From positions 744,001-808,000 of the forward strand of contig JAEWQV010000010.1 in assembly GCA_023399055.1 (NCBI GenBank): DNA of 64,000 bases, read 5' to 3'. Below are positions 54,442 to 63,922 of the stretch, in pieces; positions within the stretch are counted from its first letter, which is position 1; the number at the start of each line of letters is the position of its first letter. A program made the translations under genes and the position numbers. The DNA comes from Bacillota bacterium. GTDB lineage: Bacteria; Bacillota; Clostridia; Lachnospirales; Lachnospiraceae. The notes beneath the pieces were generated by a model, which was given only the letters and a program-made list of their open reading frames with translations, was not told where the DNA came from and ran no database searches.

Positions 54442-56919
54442 TCATATTAACGTAATTACTTCTGATGTCTTCGCAAAAGCATTGTCCTCGCCGGATAAGC
54501 GTCCGTGCAAATCCGCCTTTTTTCCATAAAATCCAGGTATTTTCTGGGTATAAACCAATTCTTTTTCTATTTTACTATGATTAAATACGCGTACCACAAA
54601 TGCTTTTTCCGCTTTTAACATAGCAACCACTTCCAACGATGGATCTTCAAAACAAAGAACACTCGAACTCATCTCTTTCGGTTTTGCTATCATTGGCTGC
54701 ACTATAAACGGTTCATTATTTTTCTCATTATAGAAAGGAAGACCACCCGCTTCATAATCCCCTTTATGCGTTACAAGGGAATATGCAATCTGGGTTTTGC
54801 CCTTAAGCGGTTGGTACCCCCACCAAAAACCGGCGTGATATCCAAATGCCTGCGTAAGAGAGAACTGATTCTCCACCAGGGAGTATCCATTGATATGATC
54901 ACAAAGAATTCCAATACCGCAATTCTCTTTTGAATCATAAAAATCTATATATTGATGAATTATGTTGTTTTTTATCTCATCCCAGCCATCGAATCTGGTA
55001 TCATATACTTCACTCTTGTAATTTTCGTAAGGAGCATGCTTTGTTATCGTAAATTTCTCCATCGGCAAAGGAATACGAATTCCCAGCTTGTAGTCCTCCC
55101 TGCAGCTGGAACGTTTGGTCCCATGAAACTCCTCACCCTTTTTTGGCTTGCCGGGATATCCTATATCCGTTTTCTCTGGAAACATCACTGAGCTGGTAAA
55201 GTCTATTTTCTTATTTCCTTCTCTGATTTCAGCAATGGTTTCAAAATTGATACCATTGAATTCACCGTTAAATTTAATTTTGGTATAAATTGGTCCATTG
55301 ATTAATATTTCATGTTTCACAACACTGTTGTCATTCGAAACAAAAGCATCCTCTTCAACCTTAAAGCCCTTTAGAATACCTATAGTTCCTTCCTTTGCAA
55401 CAAAATCTTTACCAATCTCCTTATCCAATAATTTAACAAGGGAACCCCCTCTGGTTACGTCAAAAACCACAGATAAAAGAGAGGTCTCCACTACAATTGT
55501 ATTTTGTATGGTAGTCTTTGCGAGATTAATTTGCTGCGCCGGATTGTTCTTTAATCGCTTTACACAATAGGTGTGATACCCCACACCTTCCACGGTTGCC
55601 CGGAAGAAAAGTTTTGCCGCTGCAATACTCTTATCCTCATATGTTCTCATAACCTGAAATTGAGATGCTGTTTTTACACCCTTATCATCATATACTTCCA
55701 AGTCAAAATACCCCTTAGGCAAAGCTATCACAATTTCAGCCAGATCGGTTCTTCTTGCTCCCAGCGTATTATATACCCTCACATAACCTTCGGAGTTATT
55801 GCAGTTCTTTGCATCATCCGCTTGCATAGAATCAAAGATATTATTTTGTACTTCTGTCAGCAGTTTCTGACCTCGTGTTGTAAGATAGTCCGCACGGAAA
55901 GCCCAACTCCCTAACGGACTACCGGGTGTAGTCGCGCAGATAAAGCCATCATGATGCTGGGATAACAACAGCAGCTCCCAAGCTTCCTTTAACTTATCCT
56001 TTGCATCCTGTAATTCCATACCCTGAATTTCAGCTAAGGTTAATAATTTTTCCATTTGCAGTGTACGGTTTTCGAGCGCACTAACCTTTCTGCACATTTG
56101 TTGAAGCGTGATATTCCCCCACGGCAGAGTGCAAAGCACTGACTCTTGCGAGAATTTCACTTCACCTTCCAGGTCTTCCTTAAATCGGTCGAAATACTCT
56201 CTCCAGGTTACATATTCTACCGGTATATCATTAATCAAAGGATGAGAACTCCAGCCCAAATCCTGCAAACACATTCCAACCGGATGTTTAATTCCATTCT
56301 TCACGCACTTGTCAGCAAAATCTCTGATGACAGAGTATTCATATCCTGCAGCCTCGGTTGCACTGCAGCTTACCAGTTCCTCACATTCGTATCTCACAAC
56401 GGCAGGAAGGCTTGAGCCATCCGCAGAAGTCAGGCGGACCATACCACCCTTCATCTTACCCATATAGCCACCCCAGGCAGTAGGATTTTTCAGGCTAATA
56501 CGTTCATAGCCCAATTTCTTGCAGATCTGCGGCAAAGCAGAGGTAAAGCAAGGCTCCTGCACAGCATAGGTATCTACAATCACATTTTTAAAATGCTTTT
56601 GCAGTAATTCAGCACCACGAATTAATTGTCTGACATTACTTTCTCCGCCGATAGCCCAGCAAAAAGGCTGACCATAGCTCCCGCTAATAAATTCCACTCT
56701 GTTCGCTGTTTCCTCATTAGACACATAATTTTGTAACCTTTTATACACATCAAAATCCTGCAGCCTTAAATAATCCCAGCTCTCTGGTTCAATTTCCAAG
56801 CTTATCTTCCACTCCGGATGCCGTTCCATAGCATCTAATATATCTTCCCAGGAACCTTCCGGCATATGTCCTTCAATACCACCATGGTAGCCATCCACAA
56901 AATACAACTTTTCAGCCAT
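54442..56919 (-). CDS. Degenerate GH38-like protein
   Basis: 825 aa, no signal peptide. The overall layout follows GH38: an early strand (FVDGYHGGIEGHMP), ISGSYGQPFCWAIGGESNVRQL matching the GPWxxxDEFLxSGES region, D116 in IVDTYAVQEP where the nucleophile sits, QHHD (321-324) matching the metal-site QFHD, and a GH38 C-terminal beta domain. However the metal-binding H-x-D of the first strand reads H12-G-G, so one ligand is missing, and the TFG after D116 is replaced. Activity may be lost, shifted, or metal-independent. Start 56919 (MAEKLYF) follows GGGAGAG. Situated between GH2 and GH38 genes. Confidence 0.78.
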   Translation of the reverse strand: MAEKLYFVDGYHGGIEGHMPEGSWEDILDAMERHPEWKISLEIEPESWDYLRLQDFDVYKRLQNYVSNEETANRVEFISGSYGQPFCWAIGGESNVRQLIRGAELLQKHFKNVIVDTYAVQEPCFTSALPQICKKLGYERISLKNPTAWGGYMGKMKGGMVRLTSADGSSLPAVVRYECEELVSCSATEAAGYEYSVIRDFADKCVKNGIKHPVGMCLQDLGWSSHPLINDIPVEYVTWREYFDRFKEDLEGEVKFSQESVLCTLPWGNITLQQMCRKVSALENRTLQMEKLLTLAEIQGMELQDAKDKLKEAWELLLLSQHHDGFICATTPGSPLGSWAFRADYLTTRGQKLLTEVQNNIFDSMQADDAKNCNNSEGYVRVYNTLGARRTDLAEIVIALPKGYFDLEVYDDKGVKTASQFQVMRTYEDKSIAAAKLFFRATVEGVGYHTYCVKRLKNNPAQQINLAKTTIQNTIVVETSLLSVVFDVTRGGSLVKLLDKEIGKDFVAKEGTIGILKGFKVEEDAFVSNDNSVVKHEILINGPIYTKIKFNGEFNGINFETIAEIREGNKKIDFTSSVMFPEKTDIGYPGKPKKGEEFHGTKRSSCREDYKLGIRIPLPMEKFTITKHAPYENYKSEVYDTRFDGWDEIKNNIIHQYIDFYDSKENCGIGILCDHINGYSLVENQFSLTQAFGYHAGFWWGYQPLKGKTQIAYSLVTHKGDYEAGGLPFYNEKNNEPFIVQPMIAKPKEMSSSVLCFEDPSLEVVAMLKAEKAFVVRVFNHSKIEKELVYTQKIPGFYGKKADLHGRLSGEDNAFAKTSEVITLI

Positions 56920-56996
56920 ACATACTCTCCCATCCATTCATCAGTCCGAATGTCTGCAATATCATTTGCAATACTGCCGGCATTCAAACATTGTCA

Positions 56997-59462
56997 CTAT
57001 TCGTAAGTGTTATACAAGCTTCTTACCTTAATTTGCTTCTTTAATTCCTCTAAGGTCAGCTCACAAGACAAACTATCCTTCGGCAGTCTTACTTTTTTCA
57101 CTTTACCCGCAGTCAGATCAAAGATATTATCATCAAATATTACATCTGCCTCTTCCAAATCAAGTTCTACATATTTCGCAAAGGACTTACTTCTTAATTC
57201 AATTGCATAAGCGTCCTTTGTCTCTGCTACGCCAATCGCAATCTCCGGATTCTCATAATTAAAATGCTTTGACTTCACAAATATTGCAGTTCCGCCGCTA
57301 ATCTCATTTCCACCCACCATTAGTTCATAAGAAAAATAGAGATTCTTTTTGTTATTTTCATCAATCACATCTGCAAAATCCAAATCTGCAAACATTTGTG
57401 TCGAAAGTTTTTCCAAAGAAACCGATATACTTCCCTCTCTTACAACTTCGGAATTACGTTGCAGAAGTTTCCAGACAAGTACACCCTCAACCTTAGCCAA
57501 AGTGTCATTCGATACATGCACCTCGACCTTCGTTCCTTCTTCGCATACAGAAGCCAGTACCGGAGCATAAAATCTTCTTGCCAGATATTGTGTCGCTTTC
57601 CAGCGATTAAAATAGTCGATGCATGCCCAGGATGCCACCTGCCAGCAATCATTGAGCTGCCATATCAGGGAACCCATACATCTGCCGCGGTTTCTTCTCC
57701 AGTGTTCTACGCCATAACGCATTCCTTCTGCCTGTGCCAATTGGGAAGCAAACAGCACCGAATCAAAATTCTTGGGATACCTGAAATTATCACCTACATA
57801 GTGGAGTATCTTTTCATTTCCTGTTCCATCCTTTTGGTGAGACTCCATAACACTCGAGAAAATATTGCGATCTTCCGGCAGAGTAAAGGTTTTTACCGTT
57901 TTGAGACCGGGAAAGGATTGAATTCCAAATTCCGAATTAAACCTTGGATGAATCTTTCTATAATGAGTCAAGGGTTCTCTTCCATGCCATACTCCCCAAT
58001 AGTGAATGTCACCAAAGTTTTGATTATCCGGATCAATCAGATGTCCAAAGGAGGAAGGAGAAGCCGACCAGTAGAAGGTTTTTGGATCAAGGCTTTTCGT
58101 CAGCTCCGGTAAAAACACCTCAAACTGGTATAAGTAATCATTTTTCATTTTAGTACCGTAGCGGCCTTCCCAGCCCCAATTCGCCCAAAGCATTTCCATC
58201 TCATTATTACCGCACCACAGACCAATACTTGCGTGATTGCGTATTCTTTTCACATTATCAATTGTTTCCTGTTTAATATTCTCCTTAAAAGCATCATTGA
58301 ATTCGTAAGCTTTGCAGGCATACATGTGATCTTGCCAAACAATAATTCCATATTCATCACATAAATCAAAGAAATAATCCTCCGGATAGTGACCTCCGCC
58401 CCAGACACGAATCATGTTATAATTTGCTTTTACACAACTGACAATTAATTGTTTCGTTCTTTCATAAGAGCAATTACCAAGCATTGCATCTTCCGGAATA
58501 TAATCTGCGCCCATGGCAAAAATACTTTCACCGTTCACCACAAAAGCAAAACTCTGTCCCCACTGATCCCGCTCCTGCTTCACAGTTATTGTACGCAAAC
58601 CAATTCTAAAGTCAGTTTCATCTATTTTCTTCTTATGATGTAATAATTCCACTTTCACCTGATACAAGGGATGTTCGCCAAGGTTATTCGGCCACCAGCG
58701 CTTTGGATTTTCTATTACAAAATCTACATGGGTTTCTTTGCCATCCAGTGGCACGCTCTTCTCGAACACCTCACCATCCGGCGCTTCCACTTTTACACAT
58801 ACTGTAAAATCACCTGTACCCCATCTATCTATGCCTACTCTTATATCAAGTTCCACTTTGTTATCTTGATGCTTTTGGTCCACATAGACATCATCAATTC
58901 TAGCCTCATCATAACCAATCACAGTTATCTTACGCCATATTCCCATATCTCCAAGCTTTGGGCCCCAATCCCATCCATAAGCATAGACTGCCTTACGTAG
59001 ATGTGTGATGCCAGGTTTATCATCCGGTATTTTCGGATTGAACAATTCTTTATTTTTTTCATCAATATAATTAGTTGCTGATTTAATGAGGATATAAATT
59101 CGGTTTTCTCCAGACTTCAGCTCCTTTTTTATATCCACTTCATAGGTCCTATGCATATTCTCCGCACTTAGCACTTTAACAGCATTAACAAAAACATCAC
59201 ATAGGGTATCAAGGCCTTCACACCGAAGAAGCACCTTGTCATGCTTCAAATCTTCTTCTTTTACATAAAAGCTTCTTTTATATTCATAATCAAACTTTGA
59301 AAGCTCGTAGGTTTTATGCTCGTTCTCGCGATAATAAGGATCCTCTATCTTCCCATTCTGAAACAAATCTCTAAAAATCGAACCCGGCACCGCAGCTTCC
59401 ATCCATTCATTTTCATCAACTCTTTTCATTTGCCACTTACCATTTAAGTCTAGTAACTGCAT
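56997..59462 (-). CDS. GH2 beta-mannosidase
   Basis: 821 aa, no signal peptide, so intracellular. GH2 sandwich (1-190), immunoglobulin-like (190-300) and barrel (300-620) domains. Acid/base E421 in WCGNNEMEML and nucleophile E511 in FNSEFGIQSFP are the beta-mannosidase-type wording; MGADYIPEDAML and RVWGGGHYPEDYFF also match. It would release the beta-linked mannose of N-glycan cores or beta-mannosides. RBS AAGGAG. First gene of a unit with a good promoter at 59578-59606, followed by the GH38-like and GH38 genes. Confidence 0.93.
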   Translation of the reverse strand: MQLLDLNGKWQMKRVDENEWMEAAVPGSIFRDLFQNGKIEDPYYRENEHKTYELSKFDYEYKRSFYVKEEDLKHDKVLLRCEGLDTLCDVFVNAVKVLSAENMHRTYEVDIKKELKSGENRIYILIKSATNYIDEKNKELFNPKIPDDKPGITHLRKAVYAYGWDWGPKLGDMGIWRKITVIGYDEARIDDVYVDQKHQDNKVELDIRVGIDRWGTGDFTVCVKVEAPDGEVFEKSVPLDGKETHVDFVIENPKRWWPNNLGEHPLYQVKVELLHHKKKIDETDFRIGLRTITVKQERDQWGQSFAFVVNGESIFAMGADYIPEDAMLGNCSYERTKQLIVSCVKANYNMIRVWGGGHYPEDYFFDLCDEYGIIVWQDHMYACKAYEFNDAFKENIKQETIDNVKRIRNHASIGLWCGNNEMEMLWANWGWEGRYGTKMKNDYLYQFEVFLPELTKSLDPKTFYWSASPSSFGHLIDPDNQNFGDIHYWGVWHGREPLTHYRKIHPRFNSEFGIQSFPGLKTVKTFTLPEDRNIFSSVMESHQKDGTGNEKILHYVGDNFRYPKNFDSVLFASQLAQAEGMRYGVEHWRRNRGRCMGSLIWQLNDCWQVASWACIDYFNRWKATQYLARRFYAPVLASVCEEGTKVEVHVSNDTLAKVEGVLVWKLLQRNSEVVREGSISVSLEKLSTQMFADLDFADVIDENNKKNLYFSYELMVGGNEISGGTAIFVKSKHFNYENPEIAIGVAETKDAYAIELRSKSFAKYVELDLEEADVIFDDNIFDLTAGKVKKVRLPKDSLSCELTLEELKKQIKVRSLYNTYE

Positions 59463-59543
59463 CTTTTCCTCTCCTTATGTAATATTCTTATAGTTATAAA
59501 AGGTACTTTTAATTATTTCTTAGGTTGCCTACAATTAAGTATG

Positions 59544-59562
59544 TATTAAAATATGTTTTATT
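59544..59562. repeat. AT-rich box, copy near GH2 promoter
   Basis: TATTAAAATATGTTTTATT, 17 or 18 of 19 positions shared with the box at 59728-59746. It lies just downstream of the predicted GH2 transcription start. Confidence 0.4.
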
Positions 59563-59577
59563 ATCAATATAATACAT

Positions 59578-59606
59578 ATAATATCATACTGTAATTATCT
59601 CGTCAA
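59578..59606 (-). promoter_or_regulatory. Probable promoter of the GH2 operon
   Basis: Minus strand TTGACG (59606-59601), 17 bp, TATTAT (59583-59578), each five of six to consensus. It predicts a leader of about 110 nt. It lies within the 443-bp gap 59463-59905, whose remainder is AT-rich with no gene seen. Confidence 0.55.
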
Positions 59607-59727
59607 TATATGTTATTTAGTAATTTTCTATAATGTTCTTCCACGGAGCAGGCGTATATTTTGCATTGTGTCACTTTATTATGAAACAAAATAAACATTC
59701 CAAACATATCCATATTAATATTTGCTA

Positions 59728-59746
59728 TATTAAAGTATGTTTTATT
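59728..59746. repeat. AT-rich box, upstream copy
   Basis: TATTAAAGTATGTTTTATT, about 120 bp upstream of the GH2 promoter. It matches the 51086 box at 17 of 19 positions. Candidate regulator site shared by the locus. Confidence 0.4.
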
Positions 59747-59815
59747 AAATTTTTATTATAAAATATAACATTCTTTTAAGTTATATCTTAAGTATAAAAG
59801 GAATAATTTTACTAC

Positions 59816-59871
59816 AAAAAGACAGAGCAGATACGCAGCCTTTCATCAGCTTCGTTCGACTCTGTCTTTTT
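59816..59871. terminator. Intrinsic terminator after DUF1861-like gene
   Basis: AAAAAGACAGAG pairs with CTCTGTCTTTTT, with T-runs on both strands. It separates the GH38/DUF1861 pair from the GH2 unit. Confidence 0.82.
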
Positions 59872-59905
59872 ATCAAAATACCTTCCATCACCTTATATTA
59901 AAAAC

Positions 59906-60943
59906 TTATTTTTCAACAATCGGACCATGTTTTTCAAAGGGATATGGAATTACAATTCGTCCTTCCTGGCAATCGCCAATTCCACTATAGAGATCAACCA
60001 GGCCATCCGAGCGCATTACAATACCGGAGGTAAATGCGCAGTCGATTAAATTCGGCATTTTTGCCGGACCTTCCGGATAGCAGCTTCTTGTACCAATAAT
60101 TTTAAAATCTTCCACTTGTCTTGTTTTCGGGTCCAGAACAAAGGACATATTTGTATAAGAAGATATCTCACGACCATCCACCTGTTCAATATAACTAATA
60201 TGTCCAATTACACCTACATTGCCATCTTCCAGCAAATAGGCTTGATTACAGCCTCCCCATTCACCCTGTTCAAACAAACCTTCCACATAAGGTGCATGTT
60301 CAATCACACCCTCTGTTAACTCCTCCAAAGAATTAATCACCGCAAAACCCACCATGGATTCACATCCATACAACCTCATAATTTCTTCATTCCTAGGTCT
60401 TGAAAAAACACCTATCTTACCATCAGCCAGCTCCACAAGGCGAATATCCTTCATATAATCAGGCCCTGTTGTAAAATAATACAGATCATTAAGGTTCGTA
60501 CCCTTATAAAAATAACCGTAATAAGTGTCTAATTCACCGGATTTCACCTTAACATGCGTCCCTCCCAGAACAAATTGCTTCTGCACCTTGCTGATATAAG
60601 GGTCCTCCAACTGGTAAATCATAAAATCTGGAACAATTTTCCACTCATCCTTTCCAACTTCCTCAAAAAGACGTACCCAGGAGCGCATCCATTCGACTCT
60701 GCGTTCCACTCGCCCAAAAATATAGTGTTTACCCTCCCAATAAAAAGGGACAGAGCAATTATATACATCATACCCTTCAACACCATAAAACTTAAGCATT
60801 ACCGCTTCCTTGCTTTCATAATTCTCATCAAACCTTTTTCTTTCTTCCCTGACATTCATCCATCCTACCTCTTTATCCTTCTCCCTAAAGTAACATGCTT
60901 TCATATGGCTATACCATTCTTCGAAATCACTGTTATTAAGCAC
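59906..60943 (-). CDS. DUF1861-type propeller protein (GH130/GH43-like fold)
   Basis: 345 aa. Repeated blade motifs match my memory of DUF1861: GYDVYNCSVPFYWEGKHYI, IFGRVERRVEW, GGTHVKVKSG, MKDIRLVELADGKIGVFSRP and WGGCNQAYLLEDGNVGVIGH. The family lies in the five-bladed propeller group that includes GH43, GH32 and the mannoside phosphorylases of GH130. Acidic residues in those blades could be catalytic, but no activity is established here. GTG at 60943 is the only long start (stop codon immediately upstream); ATG 60904 is an alternative. 21 bp after the GH38 gene, so it probably acts on the same mannoside. Confidence 0.75.
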   Translation of the reverse strand: MLNNSDFEEWYSHMKACYFREKDKEVGWMNVREERKRFDENYESKEAVMLKFYGVEGYDVYNCSVPFYWEGKHYIFGRVERRVEWMRSWVRLFEEVGKDEWKIVPDFMIYQLEDPYISKVQKQFVLGGTHVKVKSGELDTYYGYFYKGTNLNDLYYFTTGPDYMKDIRLVELADGKIGVFSRPRNEEIMRLYGCESMVGFAVINSLEELTEGVIEHAPYVEGLFEQGEWGGCNQAYLLEDGNVGVIGHISYIEQVDGREISSYTNMSFVLDPKTRQVEDFKIIGTRSCYPEGPAKMPNLIDCAFTSGIVMRSDGLVDLYSGIGDCQEGRIVIPYPFEKHGPIVEK

Positions 60944-60964
60944 TCAACAGTAGTATTTTAACTC

Positions 60965-63922
60965 CTAATCTTCCAGAGCAATTGTAATAATTTCAAACGG
61001 CTTAAATTCAAGTATCACCTTAGAACCTTTACATTCCAGAGCCTTTTCCTTTTGCTCCATGAGATCACACGCCGTTACTTTTTGCACATCAGCAGGAAGA
61101 TCAAGTATACAGCTCGTACGAATACCATTTGTTTCATACATTCTCACAATTATATCCTCACTATCCTCGGCACGTTTCACAGAAACAATCTCTATATTGG
61201 CACAATCTACGGACAGATAGCTTACCGGCATTACATTATCCGCACTGCCCTCATAAATAGCCACAGGATGATTAAAAGCTAAGGCAACTTGCTCTACCTT
61301 TGCAGTTTTTTCATTCCCGGCATGAGGATAAAAAGCATAACGGAATTCATGTTCTCCATGATCCGCTTCTTTTCCAGGGCTTACACTGCTTCGCAGCAGC
61401 GCCATATCCATAACATTATCAAAAACTTTATGCCCATACTTACAGTCATTCATTAACGCCACACCATAATCATCTCTGGATAAATCAATCCACTTATGCG
61501 CACATTTTTCAAACTGCGTTTTATCCCAGGTAGTATTCTTATGAGTAGGGCGTTTTAAGTTTCCAAATTGAATATCACAGGTAACTTCATCCACATATAC
61601 ATCCACAGGGAAGGCTGTTCGCAGCATAACCTTTTCTTCCTGCCAATCAACTCTCGTATCAAATTCCACGTATCCGCTGCCTTGTCTGATCCGTACTTTT
61701 TGTACAAGTGTTGAATTACCATATTTATATTCCTGAAGCATGATAGCATCCACACCCTCCAGGAAAGAACTCTGACTGATAAGCCGGAATTCTCTTGGCT
61801 TTTGCTCATCATAGTAAACCTCAATATTCCAGGCATCTCCGTCTTCATCATTGTATATATTCAATTTATTTGCAACACTTCCTTCAGGAAGTACCTCTTT
61901 GCTATTGTTCTTGTCATAAATTGACGAGATGGAACCATCCTCTAAAAAGGTCACTTTTAGTACCTCATTCTCTATTGTATTATCGGTTACAGCTAATGCA
62001 GGGCTAATTTCCACCTCATCACCAAGTACCGCATAACCCATGGAAGGGATAGTAACCTGATACCATTTATCTTCGTTCTTTACATATTCATTTCTCATAA
62101 AGGAAAGGGAATTCACAGCTATCACATCCTTGGATAAGGATCGATAAATCTCCCTGGTCAGTTCACACACTCTTTGATACATAATCTCATATCTGGGAAT
62201 GCACTCATCATAAACACGCTTAATTGATGAACCAGGAATGATATCATGGAATTGATAGAGAAGAACTTCCTTCCAGATTTCATCAAGTTCCGTTTTCGGA
62301 TAATTAAACTTAGCATATTTCAGCGCAAGTACCGATGCAAATTCCAATTCTCTTAAGGCTTGCTCCATAAGTCGATTGTACTTCTTATTTCTTGCATGAG
62401 TTGTATAGGTACCGCGATGATTTTCAAAATACAACTCACCACTCCACATCGGATATTCTTCGGTATTATGATCTAAATCACGGAAGAACTCCGAAGCAAA
62501 ACGTTGTACCGCAGGAGAAAAATCAGCAAAATTCTTAAGTCTTGCTAACTTCTCCAGATGATATGGTCCAGGTCCGCCACCACCGTCACCGATACCAAAA
62601 AGCACCAAAGCCTGATCCGAGACACCCTTTTCATGATAGTTCCTTTCAACAGTGCGAATGGTTGTCGGTGAAGCCTGACTATTATAGGTCTCCTCCGGAA
62701 GCATATGGGTTAATACCGTAGAACCATCAATTCCCTTCCATAGAAACGTATGATAAGGGAAGTTGTTATGTTCGTTCCAGGATAACTTTTGGGTCATAAA
62801 GTATTTTAAACCACTTTTTTGCATAATCTGAGGCAGTGCTCCGGTATAACCAAAAACATCCGGGAGCCATACATTATCCACCTCAACTCCAAATTCCTCT
62901 TTCCAGAAACGAGTTCCATAAAGAATTTGTCTAACCAATGCTTCACCGCCGGACAAATTGGTATCAGCTTCAACCCACATGCCACCCTGTAATTCAAATT
63001 TACCTTCTTTCACTCGATGCTTAATCACCTCAAACAATTGAGGATAATATTCCTTCATCCATTGCAGCAGCTGTGGTTGACTGGCACCAAATCTGTAATC
63101 CTCATATCGATCCATCATATGGTTTACCGTAGCAAAAGTACGGGCACCCTTTCGAATCGTCTCTCGAATCGGCCACAACCACGCAAGATCAATATGGGAG
63201 TGCCCAATACAATTAACCGTTAGAGAAGGAGTCCCTCCGACCTTATCCAACTCCTTCTTCAATATCGTCCGCGCTGTTATCGCTTCTTCTTCCGTATAAT
63301 CATAAATCACATTTATCGCATCATTTAATGCTTTAATAATGCAGGAGCGTCTAGGTCCTTCATTTAAATTTGCAAGTGCATCCTTCAGCACATAGAAATC
63401 ATAATAGAAAGCGCGGAGTTCCGGATACAGCAGTGCAATATGCGCCTCTTTCAAATCACCGCTGTCAATATATTTACCAAACAAGTCATTACAACCCGCA
63501 TCCACCCAAAGATCGATCACACCTTCATTTACCGTTAACAGGTTTAAAGGTACTGTGTGCTTACGTATGGAACCAAATTCCCACGCTACACTCCCATGAG
63601 TAATACCGGTTACAGCACCACGTTTTTCATCAACGCACAAACCTTCTCCACTCACGTCTATCAACAGCACTAATTCTTCTGCCTTGTAACCTTCCGGCAC
63701 TTTTCCAGTGAAATGAAACCATGCACAATCAAACAAGTCACCCCAGTGATCCCCAATTATAATCTCCTTCTTTTCTCCAGAAAATCGTTCCGAAAAAGGC
63801 ACCGGCTCTTTGGTTATATATGCCGTACAGGTTAAATCATCAAGTATCTTATGATATTTATGTACTAATCTTTCAAAAAAGTTATCAATTCGTTTTAGTG
63901 TATTTTTTTCAAATGAATACAT
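60965..63922 (-). CDS. GH38 alpha-mannosidase, long form
   Basis: 985 aa, no signal peptide. An N-terminal beta domain (about 30-180) precedes the barrel: H243-x-D245 in GHSHIDLAWLW, nucleophile D355 in WLPDVFG, metal-site QFHDIIPGSSI, all canonical. It is closest in style to the 51197-54352 enzyme but clearly distinct in sequence, so the two may cleave different linkages. Start at 63922 (MYSFEKNTL) follows AAGGGAG at 6 bp; an upstream ATG at 63964 lacks an RBS. It pairs with the DUF1861-like gene. Anything upstream lies outside the window. Confidence 0.93.
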   Translation of the reverse strand: MYSFEKNTLKRIDNFFERLVHKYHKILDDLTCTAYITKEPVPFSERFSGEKKEIIIGDHWGDLFDCAWFHFTGKVPEGYKAEELVLLIDVSGEGLCVDEKRGAVTGITHGSVAWEFGSIRKHTVPLNLLTVNEGVIDLWVDAGCNDLFGKYIDSGDLKEAHIALLYPELRAFYYDFYVLKDALANLNEGPRRSCIIKALNDAINVIYDYTEEEAITARTILKKELDKVGGTPSLTVNCIGHSHIDLAWLWPIRETIRKGARTFATVNHMMDRYEDYRFGASQPQLLQWMKEYYPQLFEVIKHRVKEGKFELQGGMWVEADTNLSGGEALVRQILYGTRFWKEEFGVEVDNVWLPDVFGYTGALPQIMQKSGLKYFMTQKLSWNEHNNFPYHTFLWKGIDGSTVLTHMLPEETYNSQASPTTIRTVERNYHEKGVSDQALVLFGIGDGGGGPGPYHLEKLARLKNFADFSPAVQRFASEFFRDLDHNTEEYPMWSGELYFENHRGTYTTHARNKKYNRLMEQALRELEFASVLALKYAKFNYPKTELDEIWKEVLLYQFHDIIPGSSIKRVYDECIPRYEIMYQRVCELTREIYRSLSKDVIAVNSLSFMRNEYVKNEDKWYQVTIPSMGYAVLGDEVEISPALAVTDNTIENEVLKVTFLEDGSISSIYDKNNSKEVLPEGSVANKLNIYNDEDGDAWNIEVYYDEQKPREFRLISQSSFLEGVDAIMLQEYKYGNSTLVQKVRIRQGSGYVEFDTRVDWQEEKVMLRTAFPVDVYVDEVTCDIQFGNLKRPTHKNTTWDKTQFEKCAHKWIDLSRDDYGVALMNDCKYGHKVFDNVMDMALLRSSVSPGKEADHGEHEFRYAFYPHAGNEKTAKVEQVALAFNHPVAIYEGSADNVMPVSYLSVDCANIEIVSVKRAEDSEDIIVRMYETNGIRTSCILDLPADVQKVTACDLMEQKEKALECKGSKVILEFKPFEIITIALED

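Noticed and set aside
57396..58112. 238-codon open frame on the plus strand
   Set aside because: It lies wholly antisense to the GH2 gene with its intact catalytic motifs, has no RBS and its residue make-up is not protein-like.
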